This document shows, in pieces, positions 44,004 to 54,865 of a stretch of DNA of 64,000 bases. The position numbers and the translations under genes are program-made. A model generated the notes under the pieces. That model was not told where the DNA came from, ran no database searches, and was given only the letters and a program-made list of their open reading frames with translations. Position 1 is the first letter of the stretch; each line of letters starts with the position of its first letter. Origin of the DNA: Prorocentrum cordatum (lineage: Eukaryota > Sar > Dinophyceae > Prorocentrales > Prorocentraceae); assembly GCA_963575745.1 (NCBI GenBank), contig CAUYUJ010013869.1, positions 200,001 through 264,000 of the forward strand. The letters are read 5' to 3'.

Positions 44004-44567
44004 CCTCATGGCATGGGGCTACGGCCCCGCAGAGATACTCTGGCCTGGAGTGTCAGTGGGGTGGACGCCCGCCCTGCTCAGGGGGCGGGGTCGCGACCCC
44101 TGAGAGCCCGCGCGGCCTGCGCGGGCGGGGGCCGCGGCGGCCGAGTCGACCGCGGAGCCCCTCGCTCGAATGTCCTCGAATGTCCTCCTCCAGGAGCATG
44201 CCGACTGCGCGCCGAGGTTCGGGGACACGCCAGCGCGGACTGCGGATCGGTGCATCTGGCGCGCGGGCGCCGGACGTCCCTGGATCGGGGGCAGATTCCC
44301 ACAACAGAGGGCCAGTGCCGCCTGACTTGGCAGAATGCGCCGATGCCGTATTCGGGCGGGGTCCGTCGCTAATCCACGCGCCGTACAATAGGAGCTCGAC
44401 CACAAGAAACCTTACACAAGAAACCCAACCCTGAGACCCCAGGACGTCCATTGATTTCTGGTGTGGGAGCGTCGCGCTCTCCACCGCAGAACCACCGAAA
44501 ACCAAGAAACTCAGGGCACCCTGGAGGCAAGCAGGGTATTTCTTGGTATTGGCCCCCACTGTAATCC
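44004..44567 (+). other. LINE-1 3' flank; no gene seen
   Basis: A GC-rich segment following the last frame. GGGGCGGGGTCGCGACCCCT (44091-) contains an inverted GGGGTCGCGACCCC palindrome at 44089-44102. No poly(A) tail or clear target duplication was found for LINE-1. Confidence 0.4.
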
Positions 44568-44573
44568 CTGTGT

Positions 44574-44805
44574 TGAGCAGGGGCCGACCGTCCCGGCATT
44601 CCTATAGTCATACCAAGAAATGCTCTTAGAACCCAAAAATGTTCTAAGAACCAATTCGATGTTCTTAGAACATAGGCCCGATGGGTTGAAACAAGACAGT
44701 CCCAGCCAGAAATGTTCTGAGAATCTCTCATGGGAACCACAAACAAATCTTAGAACATTGCTTGGTGGGGCTATAGGCGAACCGGGACGCTTCGCCACTG
44801 CTTGA
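44574..44805. mobile_element. 232-bp long-TIR element, copy 1, with 6-bp target duplication
   Basis: The ends are inverted over about 60 bp: TGAGCAGGGGCCGACCGTCC on the left against, reading the right end backwards, TCAAGCAGTGGCGAAGCGTC, then CCCGG, CCTATAG, ACCAAG and AATGYTCT in both arms. CTGTGT flanks it at 44568-44573 and 44806-44811. A relative is at 47259-47489. There is no coding capacity, so a transposase must come from elsewhere. The superfamily is uncertain. Confidence 0.75.
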
Positions 44806-44811
44806 CTGTGT

Positions 44812-45464
44812 GCGCTCCCTCGCGAGGTCAAGCCGAGCCAAGCACGGAACACATGTGCACCGCCACCCGCCGCCCGCCGAGCCTCCTCCTCTTCGGCCTC
44901 CGCAATCTGCTCGAGCATCGGCGCCCGGCTCACCTGGCGCGGGCCAGCCTTCCTCTGGACGCGATCCTTGATCGACTGCATGGCTGCCTGGGGCATGGAG
45001 CGTGCGCCAAGCGCAGTGGAGCTAGGAGAGAATATCGGCGTGCGCTCTCAGGAGGATGCGGCTGACGCAAGCGCACCCGCACATACACGCACGCGCACAC
45101 ACAAGCACGCGCGCGAGCGTGCGCCACAAACACGTCCGACTTGCCAATCATACGCGGTGTGTGGTGCATGTGCCCGGCGGGTGCCTGGCGGTGGAGTCAC
45201 GTTCTCGCGATTGCGCCCTTCTCGCAAACATCGATTGCGGCGCTCGTGTGCAAACGGCGACGTGCTAAGTGGCATCACGAGAAAGGCGAGCACCATGGCG
45301 GGATCATATCTCGGACGCTGCCGGCACAACATTGAGCAATTGCAACAATACCACCAACCCAAAAGGGACACTGCTCATTTGAGGAACGCGGTGGGAATCA
45401 TGATATACTGGAGCACGTTGAGGTGGTAAACAAACTATCGATCCATCGCCACACTGCATATCAG
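44812..45464. other. No gene seen
   Basis: It includes a (CACG/CGCA)n tract at about 45065-45115. Frames overlap on both strands without motifs. Confidence 0.45.
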
Positions 45465-45875
45465 AGTGCGGGGGACGAACGGTCATCCACTGACCCTTTG
45501 TGCGTGGCTGAAATTGGGTCCTGCGGTGCAGATTGTTGTTGCGTTGCTGTTGCTCGATGTTTCTTGTTGTTCTTGATGCCGTTGTCGTCGTCCCACTCAC
45601 GACCTGGCCCGCGGACCACCCACGCCCTCCCGCGACCCAACCGCGACCCACCCGCGACCCACCCGCAACCCACCCTCGAGCCACCCGCGACCCACCCACG
45701 CTCTCCCGCGACGCACGTAAGACACATCTGGCACTCACCCAAAACACACCCGCGACCCATCCGCGACCCACTCTTGACTCACCCCGCGACCCATCCGCGA
45801 CCCGCCCGAGACCCACCCGCGACCCACCCCGCGCCCGCCCCCTCACTCTTATCCGCAACTGCGGGGAGCAAATAT
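45465..45875 (+). repeat. Composite minisatellite family, complete copy
   Basis: The order is head (GGGGGACGAACGGTCATCCA, GTGCGTGGCTGAA), a GTTGTT-type run, GTCGTCGTCCCAC, about twenty degenerate CGCGACCCACC units, and the tail CTCACTCTTATCCGCAACTG. It is the only copy here with all parts adjacent and defines the family. It contains no gene. Confidence 0.75.
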
Positions 45876-46379
45876 CTACACACGCACAGAAATCGTAGAT
45901 CTTATATCTGAACATCTATATAGGTATTCGATGCCTTCGTCTCATGTATCAACCCGCTCACGCGGCACTCATATGCACGACACGTCACTCGATACATAAT
46001 CAATTGTTCTATTGCCACCAGCACGCGCGCACCGGCTATAGGGCAACAAACAGCCCCGCCGAGACGAGCACTACCAGAAGTAGCAACACTATGAGCAGCA
46101 GCAGCAGCACAAGCGCCACCAGCAGCAGCGACGAGCGCAAGCAACACAAGCGACACCATAAGTACCTCTTGGACAAGCATGAAAGCAAATCTAACCACCA
46201 CGCGCATTAGAACCAATCACACTAGCACCACACGTATGAATGACGACGACGACGGACGGGAAGCAGCTGCACCAAGCGACGAACAAACGCTACCAACAAC
46301 ACTACTGTGAGTAAACTGGGTCGATTATGGCAAACGCGATCGCCCCTTAATCTCGAACTAACTCTTCCCGCGTATTCCA
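45876..46379. other. No gene seen
   Basis: A short (GCA)n-like stretch at 46078-46130 gives a Ser-rich translation. No other feature is recognised. Confidence 0.45.
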
Positions 46380-46800
46380 TCGATTCTCCAATCTCCAAAA
46401 CCTGGCCAACGAATCTCCCAAACAACTTCGGACCTTCAAAATATCCCGGAACATCTAAAAACAACATCGCGCCTTAAAGATCTTCCGGTGAATCTCTGGA
46501 ATCTCGCGCCGTAAAATCTCCAAAGAAATCTCCGCTGGAGATTTTCTGGAAAATTGCTGGAGTTTTCTGCACGCTGCAGATTCTCCCGAGATATCCTTTA
46601 GATTTCTGCACGCCAGAGAGTTGAGAAACATTTTGATGGAGATATTCCATCGTTTTCCCCGGAGATTCGTAAAACCAAGACATGTTCTGGAGATTGACCC
46701 GAAATTTCTCGAGTTTGGAGATTTCCCCAAGATTAGGTGGATGCCAAAAGCAATTCGGAGGGCTCCTTAAAAAGATGTCCCGGAGATTCTTCATCCAGAG
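46380..46800. repeat. Degenerate GGAGATTT repeats in both orientations
   Basis: GGAGATTT-type units are scattered at 10-35 bp spacing on plus (for example near 46529, 46637, 46716) and AATCTCC-type units on minus (46381, 46518), often with TTCTGCACGC or CCGGAA blocks. It forms several potential small hairpins such as CTCCGCTGGAGATT. No coding motif is visible. Confidence 0.6.
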
Positions 46801-46969
46801 AGCCCTGGTCGCATTTGCAATATTTACGAAATCAGGCATTGTGGCCACAACGACACACAGCAGCAACAACAAACGCATCAGCATCAGCGCCATGAGCAGC
46901 AACATTTTCCATCGAAGAACCGGCCATCGCCGCATCGAGAATGGCACGCTCAATGAAAGTTGTCGCTGG

Positions 46970-47258
46970 CACCTGGGCGACAGCAATATCCTTCATCAGA
47001 CATGCACAACCGATGCGGCCGCAGTGGCGCTGACCGGTAGGGACTTCCAAGCGCGTCTCGCATTCCGCGCTGGAGTGCGGTCACTCCAGTGCTGGTCGGT
47101 GCCTCGGGCGGTCGCAGCATCGTGGTGACGTCGGCAAGGTCTAGCAGTGATGATGGTGACGCTAGTGACGATGACGACGGCAGCGCCAATGAGGGTGCCG
47201 ACTCTAGTCGCGCAAATGACGAAGACGATGTCCAAATAAGGATGACGAACATGTCGGT
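46970..47258 (+). repeat. Dispersed repeat R2, copy 3, left part
   Basis: The segment shares the ACCGATGCGGCCGC, CCAAGCGCGTCTCGC, CTCGGGCGG and GATGATGGTGACG blocks with R2 at 8390 and, reversed, at 13240. It stops where a long-TIR element has inserted and resumes at 47490. Confidence 0.55.
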
Positions 47259-47489
47259 TAAACAAGGGCCGACCGTCCCGTCATTCCTATAGACCTACCG
47301 CGAGGTGTTCCAAGAACCGGAGAATACTCTAGGAACATAAACCATGCTCTGACCACAGAGCCGATGTGTTAAAGCAAGGCTAGATCAGCCAGAACTGTTC
47401 TCAGACGATTTCGCGTAAGCAAGAAAAAAGTTCTTGGACCATTCTGTGGTGGGCCGATCGGCAAACCAAGACGCTTCGCCAATGCTTGG
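47259..47489. mobile_element. 232-bp long-TIR element family, copy 2, nested in R2
   Basis: The left end TAAACAAGGGCCGACCGTCC and the right end, inverted, CCAAGCATTGGCGAAGCGTC, match the ends at 44574-44805. The interior is more diverged. No clean target duplication is visible. It splits an R2 copy, so it arrived after R2. Confidence 0.65.
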
Positions 47490-47650
47490 GTTTGAAGGAT
47501 CTCGGCATGCACGCGCGGCCGGCGCGCGCGATGGCCCGCATGGTAGTGTTCAACGGGGATCGCGCCCCGGCGGCCCCAACACTCGCGCAGGGGCGTTCGA
47601 ATAGTTTCGGCATGCACGCGCTAGAGGCGCGCGTGGTCTCAATTGAAGAG
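47490..47650 (+). repeat. Dispersed repeat R2, copy 3, right part
   Basis: GGCATGCACGCGCGG, GGCCCGCATGGTAGTGTTCA and GGGGATCGCGCC match 8745-8810 of R2 copy 1. It is contiguous with 46970-47258 once the nested element is removed. Confidence 0.5.
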
Positions 47651-47865
47651 AATCTGAGCTACCCGGCACCCCTGGGCCGCAGCGGCTGCGGCGGCGGGTC
47701 GCGGCGGCAGGGGAATCGGACGAAGAAGGACTCTGCTCCTGCTCCTCCTGCTACTCCTCCTACTCCTGCTCTTCCTCCTCCTGCTGCTGCTCCTCCTCCT
47801 CCTCGACGCGAAAGGTGCATCTCGTTCCCTGGCACGTTCAGCTGCGAGTGTCTGGGTACGAGAGC
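47651..47865. other. No gene seen; CTCCTG-rich tract
   Basis: A (CTCCTG/CTCCTC)n tract lies at 47730-47805. The rest is unassigned. Confidence 0.5.
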
Positions 47866-48095
47866 GTCTTGGTACGAGTGGGCTTGATGTGAGTTTGGCT
47901 GCGGGTGAGCCTGAGTGCGGTCAAGTCTGAGTGTGAGCGATTCTGAGTGTTAGCGAACCGATTTGTATGAGTCTGAATACGACTCAGCTTAGTGTAAGTG
48001 TATCTGAGCGCGAGTGGCCTAAATTGGACTGGCGTCAGTATGGGAGAGTCTGACTGTGAGTATGAGTGTGGCTTAGTCTGAGTATGAGTGACATG
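47866..48095. repeat. ~12-bp GAGTCTGAGTGT repeats, array 1
   Basis: Degenerate GAGTCTGAGTGTGAGC-type units. A matching array lies at 50883-51030, at the far end of the ~155-bp tandem family. Confidence 0.7.
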
Positions 48096-48344
48096 AGAGG
48101 GCACAAGCGGGATAACAGAGATCAGGCGGCAAAGAAACAGCTCCTTCCGTTTCCTTCTGCGGCCTCCTGTCCTACGCCGTCCTTCTTTCCTCTTCCTCCC
48201 TGGCGGCTATCCTCCCCCCCTGCGTTTTCATATCATCCTTCCTCCTACCTCTCCTCCTCCCTCCTGCCCCGTCCTACCTCCTCCTCCCTGGCAGGTGTCT
48301 CCCTTTCTGGCGGCTCTTTCCTGAGATGCCCACATGCTACAGGG

Positions 48345-48512
48345 CAATTGTTAATACATGGCATTTTCAATACATCTGATTTCCATATATGGTTAATGTA
48401 TGAATAAATTTACGCATGAACTCATCATTGTTTTTAATACTCAATCCCGCATGTTTTATCCATGATCCGAACGCGGAGCATGTATTCAACAAAACGGCAC
48501 TGTACGATTGCT
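48345..48512 (+). repeat. Dispersed repeat R6, copy 1
   Basis: Collinear with 55020-55157: AATACATGG, ATATGGTTAATGTATGA, TTTACGCATGAACTCATC, GTTTTTAATACT, CATGATCCG and GCGGAGCATG. It is AT-rich with no coding motif. Confidence 0.7.
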
Positions 48513-48595
48513 TTTATCGCGGTGGCCACGAGGCTCTCCACGGAGAGAGGCCCGGGCCACCAGACAGGCAAACCTCCTGAGGCATCCCCCAAATT

Positions 48596-48765
48596 CAAGG
48601 GGCCCAAGGACACACAAATAAATACACACAAATGACAAGATCCCCAATATTGTCATATATTTTCTGGGCTTTCGTCTTCCCCCCACTTCCCATAGTTTCC
48701 CATATTTTCATGGAAATCGAATATTAATTGTGCCTCTGTGTTTCTTTCCCTCCTGGCAAAATCTG
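48596..48765 (+). repeat. Dispersed repeat R5, copy 2
   Basis: About 170 bp collinear with 25475-25645: GGACACACAAATAAATACAC, TTTTCTGGG, TTTCGTCTTCCCCCCACTTC, CCATA and TGTGTTTCTTTCC. Confidence 0.75.
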
Positions 48766-49110
48766 GCCGTGAAGGCAAGAATGAACTGCCCCATGGCAGC
48801 TTCCCCTGGGGTGCTGAGACCAGCGCCTCGTTCGAGACATATTCACAACTTGGTTCGAAGGCAGAGGACGCAGTGCACCCAAGCACGCAAGCCGCTCGAG
48901 ACATCCAAACTATCTGAGCTCGAACGGGCCCGTGAGAATACCCTGGCTGCTCCCCCCTTGGCACTGGCGGAACCGGAAGGTCGCTTGAGGCATCCTGACA
49001 GTCTGCTCTGCAAGCCGAGGGTGGTGGACACCCAGAGAGGCAGACCGCCCGAGACGTCATCAAAAACTCCGGTCGTGAACGGAAGAGTGCGCTGCTCCAC
49101 GACGGCTCCC

Positions 49111-49222
49111 CCCTGGGGTGCTGACACCGGCGCCTCGCCCGAGACAGAGGACAAAAGGCAGAGCAACGCTGTGGCTTGCCACCGGCGCCTCGCTCGAGGT
49201 GGCTCACGAGTTGGCCCGAGAC
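49111..49222 (+). repeat. 112-bp direct repeat (with 49397-49510)
   Basis: The segment from CCCTGGGGTGCTGACACCGG to TTGGCCCGAGAC recurs at 49397-49510, with only a 2-base length difference (GCGCCTCGCTCG versus GCGCGTTTCGCTCG). A TIR element sits between the two copies. Confidence 0.85.
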
Positions 49223-49223
49223 C

Positions 49224-49394
49224 TAGGGCTCCCAACTTCGCGCTTCGCGCTGCGCGAAGCGCGAAGCGCGAATAACTTCGCGCTCTCGCGCCGCTCTCCC
49301 AAAGGGAGAATAGGAGGACGAGGAGGAGGGGGAGAAAGAACGAGGACCGCGAAGCGCGAAGCGCGAATAACTTCGCGCCCTCGGGGGAGCCCTT
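49224..49394. mobile_element. GC-hairpin TIR element, copy 1
   Basis: About 170 bp with ends TAGGGCTCCC and GGGAGCCCTT. Inside is a strongly self-complementary block CTTCGCGCTTCGCGC / GCGCGAAGCGCGAAG. The copy at 58927-59091 is over 90 percent identical by eye. It has no coding capacity. It lies between two 112-bp direct repeats, so its original target site is obscured. Confidence 0.75.
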
Positions 49395-49784
49395 GCCCCT
49401 GGGGTGCTGACACCGGCGCCTCGCCCGAGACAGAGGACAAAAGGCAGAGCAACGCTGTGGCTTGCCACCGGCGCGTTTCGCTCGAGGTGGCTCACGAGTT
49501 GGCCCGAGACTGCGAGCACGCTGGGCCCCCGCGCGCGCAGAACGCTCGAGAGACACCCAGGCAGTCCAGGCGCGAACGGGCCCGCGAGAGCGCATCCTGG
49601 CCGCTCCCCCCCCTTGGCACGGCTGAGATCACCAGCCTCGAGCTGCTCCCTCCTCCTCCTCCTCCTCCTCCTCCTCCTCCTTCCTCCTCCTTCCTCCTCC
49701 TTCCTCCTTCCTCCTCCTTCCTCCTCCTTCCTCCTCCTTCCTCCTCCTTCCTCCTCCTTCCAGCCTGAGATCACGGCACGGTCC

Positions 49785-49910
49785 CCAGGATGGGCGGGCA
49801 GAAGGCGAGGCCAGTCTTGGGGATGGGCCCTCCGAAACCGAGGGGGACCCTTGAGATCGGCATCGAGGTGAGGCGATGCCCAACACAGGGATAGGGATAT
49901 GTTGCAAACC
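49785..49910 (-). repeat. Dispersed repeat R7, reverse copy
   Basis: Read on the minus strand, AACATATCCCTATCCC, TGGGCATCGCC, CGATCTCAAGG and CCCTCGGTTTCGGAGGG correspond to 54868-54945. The small hairpin of the forward copy is kept here with one mismatched pair. Confidence 0.6.
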
Positions 49911-50882
49911 GGCACTGGAACGAGAAGAACGCCCGAGGCATCCTGGCAATCTGCTCTGCAAGCAGAGGGCGTTGGGCACCCAAACAAGCAAACCGCCTGA
50001 GACATTACCAAACTCTGGGCGCAAACGGGACCGTGAGAACACTCTGACGGCTCCCCCTTGGGGGTGCCGAAACCAGCGCCTCGCCTGCGACATCCTTGCG
50101 CTCTGCTCTGAAAGCAGAGGGTGCGGGGCACCCAAGCACGCAAACCGCCTCAGACGTCCCCACACTGTGTGCGCGAACGGGCAAATGTCCGACCTCCTGG
50201 CGGTTCCCCTTTGGGAGAGCTGGAACCAGCGCCTTGCTTGAGACATCCTCTCAATCTGCTCCGAGATCTAAGGATGATGGGCACCCAAACAGGCAAACTG
50301 CCTGAACATGCCGCCCACCATCTGGGCGCGAACGGGCGGAGTGTCCTACACCCTGGCGGCTCCGCTTTGGGAGAGCTGAAGCCAGCGCCTCGCCTGAGAC
50401 ATTCTCACACTCGGTTTGTAGCACACATGATGCTGGGCACCCAAACTTGCAAACCGCCTGAAACGTCGCCAACATCAGGGCGAGAACGGGCGAGTGTCCT
50501 ATATCGGCTCCCCCGCAAGATTGCAACCGCCGCCTCGCCTGAGCCATCCTCACAGTCTGCCCCGAAAGCAGTGGATGCTGGGCTCCCAAGCAGGCACAGC
50601 GCCTGGACATCCCCACGATCAGGGCGGGAACGGTCAGTGTCACAATTACCCCCTGGCGGTTCCCACTTGGGAGTGCTGAGCCAAGCGCCTCGCCTGAGAC
50701 GACATCCTCACAATCTGTTCCGACATCAACAGATGTTGGGCACCCAAACGGAGAAACCGCCTGAGCATCCCCACAGTCTGGGCACGAGCGGGCGAGTGCC
50801 CTACCCCCTGGCGGCTCCCCTTAGGGAGTGCTAAAACCAGCGCCTCGCCTTAAACATTCCTCGCAATCTGCTCACCAGTGAT

Positions 50883-51035
50883 TCTGCGTACGAGTGAGTC
50901 TGAACAGAAGTGAGTCTCAGTGTGAATGGGTTCAACTGTGAGCGAGTTTGATTATTAGTGAATCTGAATAAGAAGGAGTCTAATTACGAGCGAGTCTGAG
51001 TGTGAGGGAGTCTGAGGTTGAGTGGGACTGGGTAC
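50883..51035. repeat. ~12-bp GAGTCTGAGTGT repeats, array 2
   Basis: The same unit as 47866-48095, with GAGCGAGTCTGAGTGTGAGG the clearest copy. Confidence 0.7.
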
Positions 51036-51119
51036 AAGGAAGAGGAGGATGGTGTGAGGTGTGAGGAAGCCAGGAGACGTCTGAGTAACTCCAAGAAGCC
51101 CATCATGGATATGAGAAGA

Positions 51120-51480
51120 TATGGTAATGTCGTGCGACGTCGCAAGAGCGCGCACAGTATTTTTGGAGCATGATAACCGCTTACATGTTTACGAGATCCT
51201 CTGTCTTGAAATCCGCACGAAACCTACGGTTGCGGAAGGATTGCGACTTGCGCGCGCGACGAAATCCGCGTGTGAACTTTGTCTCAGTTTTCGAAGGCGC
51301 GAGTAAAAATGCATGGGTTGAAAAACATGTGCGCGCGCATGGTAGCAACTGACAGTGATAAACGGGGACGATACGGATAATAGAAGGGATGGTATGAAGT
51401 CATATGCAAGATGAGCGATGAGGCAACATCACGTGGAATTTGCAATGTCCCAATGGGGGGTGTCCCGCCTCGGAAGGGTG
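51120..51480 (+). repeat. Dispersed repeat R1, copy 3
   Basis: The segment has a CATGTGCGCGCGCATGG core near 51328, a GGGACGATACGG block and a TTTGCAATGTCCCAATGGGG end, in the order seen at 7965 and 8930. No gene is visible. Confidence 0.45.
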
Positions 51481-51544
51481 GTAGAGTCTAGTCTCTTGTT
51501 CGAAAAGAGAATTCGTGGTTCAATATAGGGGATGTAATCCATGG

Positions 51545-51740
51545 GTCGCATTGCAAAGCAATGCCAAGCAATTCTGAAAACAGTGCAAAGCAGTGCAAAG
51601 ACATGCAGAGCCATGCAGGGCCATGCCGAGCCATGCAGAGGTATGCCGAGACGTGCAGAGGCATGCAGAGCCACTGTGCAGAACCGTACAAAACAGCGCA
51701 AAACAATGCAAAACCATGCAGCGACACGCAGTGCAACACA
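51545..51740. repeat. ~10-bp GCAAAGCAAT / ATGCAGAGCC tandem repeat
   Basis: Short units starting GCATTGCAAAGCAATGCCAA drift into ATGCAGAGCC-type units. It resembles 18165-18312. Confidence 0.7.
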
Positions 51741-52719
51741 GAGCACACAACAGTGAAGCACAGCGCGGCGACGGGCGGCGACGTGCCGGCGGGACCGCCA
51801 CCACGGGCGGCGGCAGCCGGGACGCGACGGCGACTGCGTCGACGGGCGGGGACGGGCCGCGACGAGCCCGCCAGACGGCCACCGAGGCCGAGTTACCTTA
51901 CAGACTGCCACCGAGGCCGAGGTACCTCAGAACACGAGTGGTACCCCCAAACTGCACGCACTGCTTGGGAGATGCATGGGTAATGTGGATTGCGGAGGGG
52001 CAGTGTGTGCGAGAGAGAGAGAGAGAGCGCGCGCATACTTGCTCTGTTCGGCGGCGAGGCAGGGGTCGTTTGCGCAAGCGGAAGGGCATTAAAGGGGGTG
52101 CCGTTCAAGCGAATTGCGCCACCGTGCAGGAGGGGGGAGAGCGCACATACCCACAAGTTATGGGTTATAGGGAAGATCATGTAGCGTTCAGTTGCGTGCG
52201 GAGGGAAGGAGTAGAACAGACCACGGCGACTTGGAGACTCGACACTCTGAACTCTGAACTCGGTTATCGCCATGTCACAGCCATATGTGCAACATGCATG
52301 GATGGGGCATGCACCTGGTGTCGTGCCCCTAATGAGCCCACGATTGCTATTCTACGCGTGCCGTTCGCCCAGGCGCCGAGCAAACCAACCCACCCCGATA
52401 CCATCACTTCTCATGAATAATGCTGCCATCCGATTGCCCTGACAATCCAACCAGCCAGTTGCATTACCAGTTCTCGCTCGCTGGTGCATGTAATGTCCCA
52501 GGGAACACGCTAACAACGATCACGTAGCTATCACGCGCGCGACCTCTAACATCGAAACGCCCAATACGACAGCTTCCCTCGCCTCCAACCTCGTGATCGA
52601 CCACAGGATGGTTGCTCTGGCGAAGCAAACTCGTCGTCTGTCCTGGCGCGCATGCCGACAACCCGCCGACTTAAGCGAAATCTGCCTCACGTGTTTGTTG
52701 TGTTTGGGTGGGGGGTAGG
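51741..52719. other. No gene seen
   Basis: It includes a short (GA)n tract at 52010-52030. No recognisable coding sequence occurs on either strand. Confidence 0.45.
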
Positions 52720-53442
52720 TTACATACCAGATATTCTGCTTGAGTGATCACCTGCAACCAGGCCCTGCCACAGAGAATATTGAACAAAGGGGCGGAGTCC
52801 TGATCGGCCCCAGTTATGATTAGATCTTTCGAGTTCGAGGAAATCCAGAAGATTCGAAGGAGGCTGATGGAAGCCCAGGCTCCTTCCAACATCACACATG
52901 TACGTATTCGATACAGCTTCGCCTTCCGAACTCCAGGCCGACATCCTGCCCATGGCTCCACAGGCCTGGACCTTCCTGTGGGTGTCCTCCTCGATCTGCC
53001 GCAGCCTGGCATCCCAAACGACCAGCTCCTGGGAGCGGGGGGAAGAACTGCCACGGGGAGGAATTGCCCAGCAGGAGAGGGGAGCAGAGGACGGGGGGAC
53101 GATCGGACGATGGAAACACCACACCATCAAGATCATCGTCGAGGAGCAGAGGAGCATCATCGTGGTGGTTTGGCGTCGCTGCCTTTCTGCATACTGGTAG
53201 ATGTATGCCCAACGTGCCAAAGCTGTTTTTTTTTTGGGGGGGGGGGCGCTGTGTACTTGATCGCCAGGGTTGGCCTTGCTCGTGGTGCTCTCGTGACGAG
53301 AAGGGAGCGATCGAGACGGGGAGAGAAAGCGAAAGTCAGAGAGGTGCGGACAGAGACAGAGCGATAAAAGAGAGGGAGATAAAACAAACATGCATACATG
53401 AAGAGAGAGAGAGAGAGACAATAAGAAGAGAAAGAGAGGGAA

Positions 53443-53473
<31 letters not shown>

Positions 53474-53733
53474 CCTTGATTGGATGGATGGGGGACACAA
53501 CATGCACATGAAGCATTGCGTGCATCTGCTGATGCCCTCGTAGCACGGACATCGACAGTGCAGAGCCAAGAGGGCTCGAGGCGGGGGGCAGAGAATATCA
53601 GGGCAACCTCCCCGAACCGACCTCGACCCCACACCTGGGTCCGACCGCACAAAAAAGGGGAGGCGGTGCGGGCTTGACCGGGGCGTGGCCCTTGCACAAA
53701 AAAGCCGGGGAGGCTCTTGGACGACAGGGGCAC
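52720..53733 (-). other. Open minus-strand frame of unknown status
   Basis: A 337-codon frame. Its N-terminal half is Ser/Leu-rich because it crosses a (GA)n tract at 53335-53470. Residues about 235-330 (RLRQIEEDTHRKVQACGAMG and on through NLLDFLELERSN) look more like protein. No domain is recognised, and the plus strand is also open over 52816-53367. It could be a decayed exon, but chance is as likely. Confidence 0.2.
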
Positions 53734-53764
53734 TCCCTGGAACGGCCCAGACGCCTTGAAGAAG

Positions 53765-53850
53765 AAGAAGAAGAAGGATAATGGGCATCCTCGAAGGGGC
53801 CATCCTGGAAGGGGCCATCCTGGAAGGGGCCACCCTGGACAGGCCCGGGT
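53765..53850 (+). repeat. 17-bp tandem repeat
   Basis: GGAAGGGGCCATCCTGG repeats three to four times after a (GAA)n run at 53758-53778. Confidence 0.85.
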
Positions 53851-53969
53851 GCCCCGAAGAAGGTCCCTCAGAAGCCTGCTCCCAAACCAGGCGTCGCTGC
53901 CTTCTTAGAAGACCCCCGTCTTACGAGAACGTCCCCTCTCGCGCTCGCTAACATCCCCCCCCTCCCTCC

Positions 53970-54106
53970 CCTTGTACGCCTCCTCCTCCTCTTCCTCCTC
54001 CTCCTCGTCCTCCTTCCCATCGTCCTCCTCCTACTCCTCCTCTTTTTTCGCTTTTCCTTCTCCTCCTTTTCCTACTCCTCCTACTCCTCCTCCTCCTCCT
54101 TACAAT
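53970..54106. repeat. (TCC)n polypyrimidine tract
   Basis: TCC and CTT runs of about 135 bp giving poly-Ser/Pro translations. The sequence 54107-54640 that follows has no gene I can identify. Confidence 0.85.
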
Positions 54107-54642
54107 CCGCCTTCCGCCAGGACACGACCCCCAGGACAACCCCTGAAGAGTCAGAGAGGAGGAGGTCGAGTCGAGGAGGCGCCGGAGGCTCGGTCGCGCC
54201 CGCGGGAGTCCCAGCGCCGTCCCTGACCGGACGGACGCCCAGGTCAGACACCGGAGGGACCCTGAGATCCGACGCCGCGCAAAGATGGCAACATCGCAGA
54301 CAACAGGTCACGGCAGGAGCCCGGGACCTTAATATCCTGCCTCATTTTTCCCGAGCCGGATGGATCTGCGAGGGTCCCGCGAGGCCCAGAACGGGACGGC
54401 AAACGCCCGCGTTGTGGGAAATATATTGCCACGCCAGGATCTCAAGGGAGGCCGTGTGCCTAATTCGCGAAATCGGGGCACGTCGTGCGGAAGCTGGGCG
54501 AGGGCTGGCAAAGCCGTGGCTGCTACAACGGGTCTCCCCGGGAGAAAAAAACTCAACTTCCCCGGAATGAAACTCCGCGCGCTACGTAGTAAACGGGCTG
54601 CTTCCCGGGAGGAAAAAAAAACAATTTCCCGGAGCCCCGTTT

Positions 54643-54818
54643 TACAGTCAACCCGCATCAGAAGGACGTACGATAAGGATGCTAGGGTCTTGGGAGGCAT
54701 GTCGACAGGTTGCGAAGGGGGCGCGGCCAGCGAAAGCGGCCAAGGATGAACCAGGGAGGCAAGGATGCAAGGGTACCCCTGGGAAGGCTGCCCATCCTTT
54801 CTATGCGGGTTGACTGTA
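54643..54818. other. 16-bp perfect inverted repeat pair
   Basis: TACAGTCAACCCGCAT (54643-54658) and ATGCGGGTTGACTGTA (54803-54818) are exact reverse complements about 145 bp apart. They might be the ends of a 176-bp TIR element. Direct flanking repeats were not found. Confidence 0.5.
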
Positions 54819-54865
54819 TCAGCCATGGGTTTGCCAGCCTTCGCCTGGCCTTCTTACCAGCCTGG

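Larger units (their letters stand above)
48800..50878. repeat. ~155-bp degenerate tandem family
   Basis: Units carry CCAGCGCCTCGCCTGAGAC, CTGGGCACCCAAACAGGCAA, ACCGCCTGAGAC, GGGCGCGAACGGGC and CTGGCGGCTCCCCYTTGGG. The cleanest stretch is 50070-50870, with about six units. Earlier units at 48810-49130 and 49930-50060 are more diverged, and the array is interrupted by a TIR element and a (TCC)n tract at 49648-49765. Translations on both strands are repeat products. Confidence 0.8.
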
